From Solirubrobacterales bacterium (lineage in GTDB: Bacteria; Actinomycetota; Thermoleophilia; Solirubrobacterales; Solirubrobacteraceae), in assembly GCA_003151895.1 (NCBI GenBank), contig PLYX01000097.1, positions 1-5,838 on the forward strand: DNA of 5,838 bases. The letters are read 5' to 3'. The position numbers and the translations under genes were made by a program. The notes below the pieces were generated by a model. The model worked only from the letters and a program-made list of their open reading frames with translations, did not search any database and was not told the origin of the DNA. Below are positions 1 to 4,308 of this stretch, piece by piece (the stretch's first letter is position 1; every line of letters starts with the position of its first letter).

Positions 1-149
1 GTTCTGTAGGGCGTTCTCGCCGAGCGTTCGGTCCGACGGTGCGAGACCCCTTCCGATCTCACGACCGGTGGCCTCGATGCCTCGCAGGCCGCTGGGTCCG
101 GAGCGCATCGAATCGCTCAGCCGAGGATGCGAACCTTCTGGGATCCCCC

Positions 150-284
150 CTACTCGCCGACTTCGGGCAGATCGAGCCCGAGCGCGAGCATGATCTCCGG
201 AGCGGCGGCCACGACTCGTGGTCCACCCACCTGCGGCGCAACGGCACGCAGCACGCCGGTGACGTCCTCAGTTGAAGAGACCAT
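150..284 (-). CDS. Possible small protein of 44 residues, unknown function
   Basis: This short minus-strand frame begins with ATG at 284 and ends with TAG at 150-152. It reads as a plausible protein: mostly Val, Ala, Leu, Gly and Pro, with an acidic end (LDLPEVGE), and mostly G or C in the third codon position, unlike the arginine-rich frames that overlap it. A strong purine run (AGAAGGAG) lies upstream, but about 13 bases separate it from the ATG, longer than ideal. It starts 40 bases after the stop of the DUF7144-type gene on the same strand, so the two could be co-transcribed. I recognise no domain. It could be a genuine small protein, the remnant of a longer gene, or chance in GC-rich DNA. 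The existence of the frame is seen; that it is translated is inference. Confidence 0.35.
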   Translation of the reverse strand: MVSSTEDVTGVLRAVAPQVGGPRVVAAAPEIMLALGLDLPEVGE

Positions 285-324
285 CAGATCTCTGGTTCTC
301 CTTCTCTGTGCTCACCTGAGACGT

Positions 325-777
325 TCAGACGACCCTGCCCTGACGTCCGCCATAGGCGACGAGCCCATAGATGATGAGGATGTCCAACGCGAACATCGCC
401 AGCGATCCGAATGGGTAGGCGGGGATGAAGATCAGCTGGATGATTGCGTTGATCGAAGCCGTGAGGATCCCGATCCAGCGTCCCCACTCGACGTGCCCGA
501 AGATCGCGATGGCGGCGCAGAACTGGATGACGCCGGTGATCATCAGGACCCAGCCCCACGTGTTGAGATTGCTCAAGATATGGGTGGCTTCGTGAACATA
601 GAAGTGTGAGTTCGAGATCGCCGCGATGCCGTAGATGAAGTTCAGGATGCCGACGATCGCGATCATGATGCCCGCGAACGCGACCCACCCTTCACCTTCG
701 TACCAGTCGCCGCCTGAGCTCGACGAGACGCTCCGTGAGGACTGGGGAGTCGATGGTGCGTCGTAGCCGCTATCCAT
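325..777 (-). CDS. DUF7144-type four-helix membrane protein
   Basis: The 150-residue product is a small integral membrane protein. A hydrophilic Ser-rich N-terminus (residues 1-28) is followed by four hydrophobic segments at about 31-54, 72-94, 99-119 and 123-142, and a short basic tail (GGRQGRVV). The pattern GWVAFAGIM...GILNFIYGIAAI, then the WGW turn near residue 74, EWGRWIGI near 98 and the PAYPF loop near 119-123 match, from memory, the actinobacterial DUF7144 family, whose function is unknown. The start is well fixed: ATG at 777 preceded by GAAGGAGG nine bases upstream (787-794). The length is typical of the family. The gene stands alone at its 5' end, with a stem-loop in its leader (806-845), and a possible small ORF follows it. 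No catalytic motif is visible. The family assignment is fairly secure; a role, perhaps in the envelope or stress, would be guesswork. Confidence 0.8.
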   Translation of the reverse strand: MDSGYDAPSTPQSSRSVSSSSGGDWYEGEGWVAFAGIMIAIVGILNFIYGIAAISNSHFYVHEATHILSNLNTWGWVLMITGVIQFCAAIAIFGHVEWGRWIGILTASINAIIQLIFIPAYPFGSLAMFALDILIIYGLVAYGGRQGRVV

Positions 778-805
778 TATGCGCTGCCTCCTTCGAGTGG
801 CCGAT

Positions 806-845
806 GGGTTGGGAGCATCGCTTCATCGAACGCTCCCGACAACCT
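806..845 (-). promoter_or_regulatory. Stem-loop in the leader of the DUF7144-type gene
   Basis: GGGAGC (811-816) pairs exactly with GCTCCC (832-837) around a 15-base interior that can itself form a small TCG/CGA stem. Outside it, GGTT (807-810) can pair with AACC (841-844) across a three-base bulge. It lies about 12 bases before the Shine-Dalgarno of the membrane-protein gene (787-794), so in the transcript it would sit in the 5' leader, or it is a dyad in the promoter. I could not pick out clear -35 and -10 boxes nearby. The pairing is seen; a regulatory role is inferred. Confidence 0.35.
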
Positions 846-943
846 CAACGTAGGAGCCGGCCGGTCCACGCGCATCCTCCGAAGCGGGTGATCTTCACCG
901 CATGGAGGGCAGCCGTGACCACGCTTTGCCCGATCCGCAATCA

Positions 944-963
944 CACCCGCATCGGGTGATGCG
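944..963. other. Two overlapping, mutually exclusive stem-loops
   Basis: CACCCG-CAT-CGGGTG (944-958) and CGCATC-GGGT-GATGCG (948-963) are both perfect six-base-pair hairpins that share bases, so only one can form at a time. They lie in the gap between the basic-protein gene and the DUF7144-type gene, beyond the strong terminator at 998-1027. They may be extra termination structure or a promoter-region dyad, or simply reflect high GC content. Confidence 0.25.
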
Positions 964-997
964 TCCAGCGCAGGGCGGTCCCAGCGTCAAGCCACGG

Positions 998-1027
998 GGC
1001 GCCGGTCGCCTGATGGCGACCGGCGCC
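998..1027 (-). terminator. Strong stem-loop terminator after the basic-protein gene
   Basis: GGCGCCGGTCGCC (998-1010) and GGCGACCGGCGCC (1015-1027) form a perfect 13-base-pair stem closed by a TGAT loop. It starts 15 bases past the TAG stop (1043-1045) of the basic-protein gene. No T-run follows on either strand, which is common for terminators of GC-rich actinobacteria. The position directly after a stop codon, and the absence of any overlapping gene, argue for termination rather than chance. Confidence 0.7.
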
Positions 1028-1042
1028 GTTGGGCGCCACGGG

Positions 1043-1486
1043 CTACTTGGCGGTGCCCCGGCTGCGCGGCTTGGCGGCCGTTGCAGCGCGCGTGCCGCGG
1101 CGGGCGCGCGTTGACACCGGCTTCGCGGCGGAGGCAAGATCCTTCTGGGCACGTTCCAGGTCGCGGCGCACGGCCTTGCTCATCTTGGTGAGGTCACGGC
1201 GCGCGTCGCGCAAGAGCCGGGAGACATCCTTGCGCAGGTCACTCGCGCCGGTTCCGATGCTTCCCCGGATCGCCGAGAGATCGGCCTGCGCCGTCTCCAG
1301 GGACTTCGTGACGCGCTCGATCACACGACTGTTCTCCTCGCCGCGCTTACGCGCGTCGTCCGTGGCACGGGACCGGCTTGCTGACTTTCCGGTGGCGGCT
1401 GACTTTCCGGTGGCAGCCGACCTTCCAGTGGCTCCAGCGGCGGCTGACCTTCCTCCAGTGGCGGCTGACCTTCCAGTGGCGGGCAT
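1043..1486 (-). CDS. Small basic Ala/Lys/Arg-rich helical protein, histone-H1-like tail
   Basis: The 147-residue product has three parts. Residues 3-35 are a low-complexity hexapeptide repeat (ATGRSA/ATGKSA). Residues about 42-121 are charged and helix-forming (RVIERVTKSLETAQADL, then RKDVSRLLRDARRDL and RRDLERAQKDLA), probably amphipathic or a coiled coil, broken once by GSIGTGAS near 76-82. Residues about 122-147 are a basic tail ending TAAKPRSRGTAK, like histone H1 or actinobacterial HupB tails. There is no signal peptide or membrane segment. I chose ATG at 1486 because AAAAGGAG lies five bases before it; the frame stays open upstream to 1642, but that extension lacks a ribosome site and looks non-coding. 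A strong hairpin follows the stop. Composition suggests a nucleic-acid or polyanion-binding protein; a phasin-like or structural role is also possible. I do not recognise the family. Confidence 0.75.
   Translation of the reverse strand: MPATGRSAATGGRSAAAGATGRSAATGKSAATGKSASRSRATDDARKRGEENSRVIERVTKSLETAQADLSAIRGSIGTGASDLRKDVSRLLRDARRDLTKMSKAVRRDLERAQKDLASAAKPVSTRARRGTRAATAAKPRSRGTAK
1380..1481. repeat. Degenerate 18-bp tandem repeat inside the basic-protein gene
   Basis: Units of the form GCTGACYTTCCRGTGGCG start at 1380, 1398, 1416, 1443 and 1464. The 1443 unit carries a three-base insertion (CTC), and about nine unrelated bases (1434-1442) separate units three and four. All changes keep the frame. 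On the coding strand each unit specifies a variant of the hexapeptide ATGKSA/ATGRSA near the N-terminus. Such arrays change copy number readily by slippage. Confidence 0.8.
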
Positions 1487-1628
1487 CGAAGCTCCTTTTC
1501 TGCGTTCGTTGCTGGCGAAGTTCCTGCCTTGGCTGCCTGCGATGAGAGCAGCTCGGCTTCGCTTGTCGAAGCTATTCGAGCGAATGTGACGCTGCCAGCG
1601 CCGTTTGCCACAAGGCCACGGCGGGGAA

Positions 1629-1733
1629 CTACGCAAGACCATCCGGCGCAGCCGGGAGAACCGACGGTACGTAGTCCACCACGCCGACCCCGGGCGTTCC
1701 CCGGACGTGTGGACGGATCGGAGCAGGGATCAT
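1629..1733 (-). CDS. Doubtful small ORF of 34 codons
   Basis: An ATG at 1733 is preceded by AGGAG nine bases upstream (1743-1747) and opens a 34-codon frame ending in TAG at 1629-1631. The product would be rich in Pro, Val and Gly (it starts MIPAPIRPHV and contains GVGVVDYVPSVLP), with about two thirds G or C in third positions. It lies upstream of the basic-protein gene (142-base gap) and is divergent from the zinc-ribbon gene. I recognise nothing in it. It could be a small peptide, a leader ORF or noise; the ribosome site is the main argument for it. Confidence 0.25.
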   Translation of the reverse strand: MIPAPIRPHVRGTPGVGVVDYVPSVLPAAPDGLA

Positions 1734-1746
1734 GTGGGCATGCTCC
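1720..1746. promoter_or_regulatory. Stem-loop between the divergent small genes
   Basis: GGAGCA (1720-1725) pairs exactly with TGCTCC (1741-1746) across a 15-base loop. Read on the minus strand, one arm contains the GGAG of the proposed ribosome site of the 34-codon ORF, and its ATG lies in the loop. Read on the plus strand, the structure ends 25 bases before the ATG of the zinc-ribbon gene. The pairing is seen; any role is inferred. Confidence 0.25.
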
Positions 1747-1771
1747 TCTCCGTTATGAAGGTTGGTCGCTG

Positions 1772-1975
1772 ATGCACGAGCGCGTACGCTGCTCACACTG
1801 CCATCACTGGACCGACGCTCTGCTCGTATGGGCCGCGGGGGACTGCTGCCCGAACTGCAACGCTCCAATCACCGGCTTCAATCGCACCGCCGATGAGACC
1901 GAGAGCGAACGGACGTTGCGCCCGCCGAGCAGAATGTCGGAGCCCGGGCTGAGCCGCTTGAGCCAACGCCCCTGA
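1772..1975 (+). CDS. Small zinc-ribbon-like protein of 67 residues
   Basis: This is the only plus-strand gene I would defend. Residues 7-10 (CSHC) and 26-29 (CPNC), 15 residues apart, form a pair of CxxC knuckles expected to bind one zinc ion; HHW follows the first knuckle, and an additional Cys precedes the second. After about residue 40 the chain becomes polar, Ser/Arg/Pro-rich and probably disordered. There is no signal peptide or membrane segment. The chosen ATG at 1772 has GAAGG ten bases upstream, acceptable but not strong. The frame is open further upstream to 1529, but that stretch lacks a ribosome site and has random composition. The gene converges with the secreted-protein gene and shares a likely terminator. 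Such small ribbons can act in protein or nucleic-acid contacts; the specific function is unknown. The opposing frame at 1804-2004 is less gene-like. Confidence 0.55.
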   Translation: MHERVRCSHCHHWTDALLVWAAGDCCPNCNAPITGFNRTADETESERTLRPPSRMSEPGLSRLSQRP

Positions 1976-2013
1976 ATCCGCTGAGCGAACGCCCGAACAC
2001 CCATAGGCGGGTT

Positions 2014-2047
2014 GTTGCTGCCGACCGGGTTTTCGGCCGGCAGCAGC
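2014..2047. terminator. Bidirectional stem-loop between convergent genes
   Basis: GCTGCCG (2017-2023) pairs with CGGCAGC (2038-2044). The stem continues inward after one mismatch (CCG 2025-2027 with CGG 2034-2036) and outward through T-A, G-T and G-C pairs to 2014/2047, leaving a six-base loop. It lies 19 bases past the stop of the minus-strand secreted-protein gene and 38 bases past the stop of the plus-strand zinc-ribbon gene, the place expected for a shared terminator. No T-run is present. Confidence 0.65.
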
Positions 2048-2066
2048 CTGTACGGACTGGCGCTCT

Positions 2067-3446
2067 CTAGGACTGACCTTCGGGTGGGAGCGTCGAGTTT
2101 TCCGGCGATTCGGGCATCAGCGTCGCTGCCGGCGCCGGCGTGACCTGGATGCTAAACGGCTGGCTTGCCGCGCCCTGGTTCTCGGGTCCGCCGGGGATGT
2201 GGACGCGCAGGACCTTCGTACCCGGGTCGTATAGCTGGTGGACGATCGAGTAAGCCGACCCCGCTCCGACGAACGACACCTGGATCACGTGGAATCCGGG
2301 CCCGTGCGCGTTCTGGCGTTCGAGATAGATCACGTGACTGGTGTGATCTGGCGAGACTGTGCCCGAGAACGTGACGCTCCGGCCCGCCTGAACCGTGGTC
2401 GCGGAGACCCGGGCGGTGAGCACGTCCTTGACTCCCTCGTAGAGCACCGCGGATGACACCCTGCGGATCACAAGACACGCCGCCTTGCCGGGCGCCGGCG
2501 GCGGACACACTTGCTCACCGGCGTAAACCCGGTAGAAGGTGCTGTTCACCGGCGACTGGGCAGGGAAGCTGTATTCGCCCGCTGCGTTGGTGTCGACCTG
2601 GGCAACCGGGGCGAAGCCATGCTGCCGCGCTGTGCGCGCCATCAGCGTGACGGGATGGTTGACGCCGCTGGCCAACTTGCCGCTGATGGTGACCGCTTCG
2701 CCGAAGGCGATCGGGTCGGCGGATGCCTGGATCGTCAGCCTGGGGTTCTGAGCCTGCGAGATGGAGTAGGCCAGCACGTTCGACTCGCTCGGGATGTTGC
2801 GTCTCTGACTACGCACGAGCACCCTGATGTTTGCGTCGCCGGGAACCACGAACGTGTGCACGATGGTGAAGTTGCCCGCGGCGTCGACGACACCGGAGTC
2901 GATGTGGTGCCAGTCGCTGCCCGTGGCGGCGTTCTGGCGCTGCAGGATCACACGCGCCCCGACATCTGCGGGGGCGACGGTCCCTGTGAACGTCACGCGG
3001 TTGGCAAAGCCGGTGAGCAGCTGGCCTTCGGTGGGACCGCTGAGCGTGACCTGCGCGGCCACCCTGATCCGCTTGGTGGCGCTGCGGGCGCCATGCGAAC
3101 GCACATAGTACGAGCGGTTGGTTTCGACGACTCCATCGGCATTGGCAAGCTCGTAGAAGCCGTTTGCGTCGGTGGTTGTGCTCTGCACGAAGCTGAAACC
3201 GGGTGAGCCGAGAAGATGGTGAAAGAGCTTCACTTCCTGGCTGGCAGCGTTCGCATGGTGGGCGCAACGCAATCGTCCGAAGACGATCACCGACTCGCCC
3301 GCCACGATCTCACGTGGGGCCACATTCATGTTGATCGCACACCGCCCGTTGGGACTTGGGTGCTTGCGGGCGAAGGCGCTCGACGGAACGAGCACCAGCA
3401 ACGAGATGACGGCCGTGATGGCCGAAATGAGCTTTCGTGAACGCAT
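2067..3446 (-). CDS. Secreted multi-domain Ig-like beta-sandwich protein
   Basis: The 459-residue product begins with a signal peptide: basic MRSRK, a hydrophobic core to about residue 22, and a likely signal-peptidase site after SAFA near residue 26. The rest reads as four beta-sandwich modules of roughly 95-110 residues (about 36-130, 131-230, 235-345 and 346-436), each with a strand such as VTFTGTV, VTISGKL or VTFSGTV followed by strands of the type VILQRQN or VIYLERQN. Modules 2 and 4 are clear duplicates. Cysteines fall as C36/C61 and C314/C324 and could form disulfides outside the cell. The C-terminus is a Pro-rich tail with no LPxTG signal, lipobox or membrane anchor, so the protein is probably released or loosely attached. 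ATG at 3446 has AAGGGAGG with five bases after GGAGG. No enzyme domain is visible; adhesion, matrix or ligand binding are possibilities only. Confidence 0.85.
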   Translation of the reverse strand: MRSRKLISAITAVISLLVLVPSSAFARKHPSPNGRCAINMNVAPREIVAGESVIVFGRLRCAHHANAASQEVKLFHHLLGSPGFSFVQSTTTDANGFYELANADGVVETNRSYYVRSHGARSATKRIRVAAQVTLSGPTEGQLLTGFANRVTFTGTVAPADVGARVILQRQNAATGSDWHHIDSGVVDAAGNFTIVHTFVVPGDANIRVLVRSQRRNIPSESNVLAYSISQAQNPRLTIQASADPIAFGEAVTISGKLASGVNHPVTLMARTARQHGFAPVAQVDTNAAGEYSFPAQSPVNSTFYRVYAGEQVCPPPAPGKAACLVIRRVSSAVLYEGVKDVLTARVSATTVQAGRSVTFSGTVSPDHTSHVIYLERQNAHGPGFHVIQVSFVGAGSAYSIVHQLYDPGTKVLRVHIPGGPENQGAASQPFSIQVTPAPAATLMPESPENSTLPPEGQS

Positions 3447-3470
3447 CGACGCCTCCCTTGCGATGGCTGC

Positions 3471-3500
3471 GGGTGTTGGGTTTCGCCAGTGCTAACACCC
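3471..3500 (-). other. Inverted repeat between sigH and the secreted-protein gene
   Basis: GGGTGTT (3471-3477) and AACACCC (3494-3500) are perfect seven-base arms around a 16-base interior. The site lies between the sigH stop (3542) and the ribosome site of the secreted-protein gene (about 3451-3460). It could be a weak terminator for sigH, a leader structure, or an operator for the downstream gene. The long loop and lack of a T-run make termination uncertain. Confidence 0.3.
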
Positions 3501-3541
3501 AGCGCGGGCGTTTGATGCGCAGCCGTCGTCGATAGGGCGCG

Positions 3542-4189
3542 TCAGGAGGCCACCAGGCGCGTGCGCAGATGGGCGCCCACCTTGCGCTTGACCCGCTGCA
3601 GGGCGTTGTCGACCGTCTTGGTGTCACACCCGAGCCGCTCGCCGACCTGCTCGTAGGAGCAGCCGTCGAGGTACAGCGAGAGCACGCGGCTCTCCAGCTC
3701 GGAGAGTGCGGTCGAGAGGCACCCCACGAGCGAGCGCAGCTCCTCGGAGGAGATCACGCGGTTGACGGGATCGTTGACACTGGGCCCGGCGATCGTTTGG
3801 TCGAGCGTCGGCATGTCCTCGCCGGCCGCGGCGGGGGTCGATGAGAACGAGACGTACTGGTTGAGCGGGGTGTGCTTGTTGCGGGTGGCGGTCTTCACCG
3901 CCGTGATGATCTGGCGCGTGATGCAGAGCTCGGCGAAGTTGCGAAAGCTCGACTCGCGATCGGTGCGGTAGTCGCGGATCGCCTTGTAGAGACCGACGAG
4001 ACCCTCCTGGATGAGATCTTCGGAGTCGCCCCCGGCCAGAAAATAAGACGAGGCCTTCAGACGCACGAAGCCGTGGTAGCGGCGCACGAGACGGTCGTAG
4101 GCCATGCGATCCCCCTGCTTTGCGAGGGCAATCAGGAAGCCATCATCAACCTTTACTTCAGATTGAGAGTTATGGAAGATACGTGCCAC
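3542..4189 (-). CDS. sigH: RNA polymerase sigma factor SigH (Spo0H type)
   Basis: This 215-residue sigma-70-family factor directs RNA polymerase to alternative promoters. Region 2 (about 31-101) contains EDLIQEGLVGLYKAIRDY, in the core-polymerase and -10-recognition part, and FAELCITRQIITAVKTATR, nearly identical to my memory of B. subtilis SigH. A variable linker (about 111-150) leads to region 4 (about 159-208), with a helix-turn-helix ending TVDNALQRVKRKV that should read the -35 element. Length matches the family. The start is GTG at 4189, with AAGGA seven bases upstream; the next Met (residue 29) would cut into region 2. The gene follows cysS and rlmB, as in Firmicutes. In Bacillus this factor serves the transition to stationary phase and sporulation; here the target genes are unknown. 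No anti-sigma gene is adjacent, so control may be transcriptional, through the palindromes upstream. Confidence 0.93.
   Translation of the reverse strand: MARIFHNSQSEVKVDDGFLIALAKQGDRMAYDRLVRRYHGFVRLKASSYFLAGGDSEDLIQEGLVGLYKAIRDYRTDRESSFRNFAELCITRQIITAVKTATRNKHTPLNQYVSFSSTPAAAGEDMPTLDQTIAGPSVNDPVNRVISSEELRSLVGCLSTALSELESRVLSLYLDGCSYEQVGERLGCDTKTVDNALQRVKRKVGAHLRTRLVAS
4146..4174. repeat. Degenerate copy of the sigH-upstream palindrome, within the sigH 5' end
   Basis: TCAACCT (4146-4152) and AGATTGA (4160-4166) are near-complementary arms seven bases apart, followed by GAGTTATG. The intergenic palindrome at 4268-4282 has the same left arm, a right arm differing by one base (AGGTTGA), and the same downstream GNGTTATG. 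It lies within codons about 6-15 of sigH. It may be a second, weaker operator half or a chance resemblance constrained by coding. Confidence 0.3.
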
Positions 4190-4203
4190 GAGCAGATCCT
4201 TTC

Positions 4204-4226
4204 TTGGCTTATTGCAGCCAAAACAT
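4204..4226 (-). promoter_or_regulatory. Stem-loop and five-codon mini-ORF just before sigH
   Basis: TTGGCT (4204-4209) and AGCCAA (4216-4221) form a six-base-pair hairpin with a TATTGC loop, ending a few bases before the AAGGA ribosome site of sigH (about 4197-4201). On the transcript strand an ATG at 4226 opens a five-codon frame, MFWLQ, whose TAA stop (4209-4211) falls within the hairpin. A GGGGAGGAG run lies about 13 bases before this ATG. This resembles a leader-peptide arrangement, but the spacing is poor and the frame very short. Confidence 0.25.
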
Positions 4227-4232
4227 GCTCAG

Positions 4233-4256
4233 TGGCGCACTCCTCCCCTGGCGCCA
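4233..4256 (-). other. Second inverted repeat in the sigH leader
   Basis: TGGCGC (4233-4238) pairs exactly with GCGCCA (4251-4256) around a 12-base loop. On the transcript strand that loop is the GGGGAGGAG-containing purine run, which the stem would hold exposed. The second arm also belongs to the eight-base palindrome TGGCGCCA (4249-4256). It sits between the 15-bp palindrome and the hairpin next to the sigH ribosome site. Confidence 0.25.
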
Positions 4257-4267
4257 AAGCTATGAAG

Positions 4268-4282
4268 TCAACCTTAGGTTGA
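4268..4282. promoter_or_regulatory. Perfect 15-bp palindrome upstream of sigH, candidate operator
   Basis: TCAACCTTAGGTTGA is a perfect dyad with seven-base arms around one T, 26 bases beyond the rlmB stop and 78 bases before the sigH GTG. It is AT-richer than its surroundings, as promoters and operators in GC-rich genomes often are. On the minus strand its end provides TTGACT (4271-4266), a good -35-like hexamer, though no matching -10 box is obvious. The shape recalls operators of dimeric activators such as the MerR family; this is only an analogy. Confidence 0.45.
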
Positions 4283-4308
4283 GCGTTATGCGCCGGAGCT
4301 TCGCACAG

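Noticed and set aside
1..108. Minus-strand frame from ATG at 108 open through the left edge
   Set aside because: There is no ribosome site, another frame is open too, and 36 codons at a window edge in GC-rich DNA is no evidence of a gene.
127..609. Plus-strand open frame of 160 codons overlapping the DUF7144-type gene
   Set aside because: It is antisense to a convincing four-helix membrane protein; its acidic, Asp/Glu/Arg-rich product is typical of shadows in GC-rich DNA.
1029..1589. Plus-strand open frame of 186 codons opposite the basic-protein gene
   Set aside because: Its repeats (ADFPVA type) are just the antisense of the 18-bp array, and the minus strand has a far better ribosome site and terminator.
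1487..1642. 52-codon N-terminal extension of the basic protein
   Set aside because: No ribosome site precedes the upstream ATG, composition changes abruptly, and AAAAGGAG sits at ideal distance before the ATG at 1486.
1674..1714. GTCCAC/GTGGAC inverted repeat with a bulge
   Set aside because: It overlaps the doubtful 34-codon frame, has a long loop with competing CCCCGG repeats, and has no clear relation to a gene start or end.
1804..2004. Minus-strand frame of 66 codons opposite the zinc-ribbon gene
   Set aside because: It lacks a good ribosome site and a recognisable pattern, whereas the plus strand encodes two well-placed CxxC pairs.
2511..3206. Plus-strand open frame of 231 codons opposite the secreted-protein gene
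   Set aside because: It is the antisense shadow of a gene with a clear signal peptide, ribosome site and repeated modules; its own product has no recognisable features.
3476..3500. CIRCE-like element (TTAGCACT on the minus strand)
   Set aside because: Only one half-site matches; the opposite half GAGTGCTAA is absent, and the neighbouring gene is not a chaperone.
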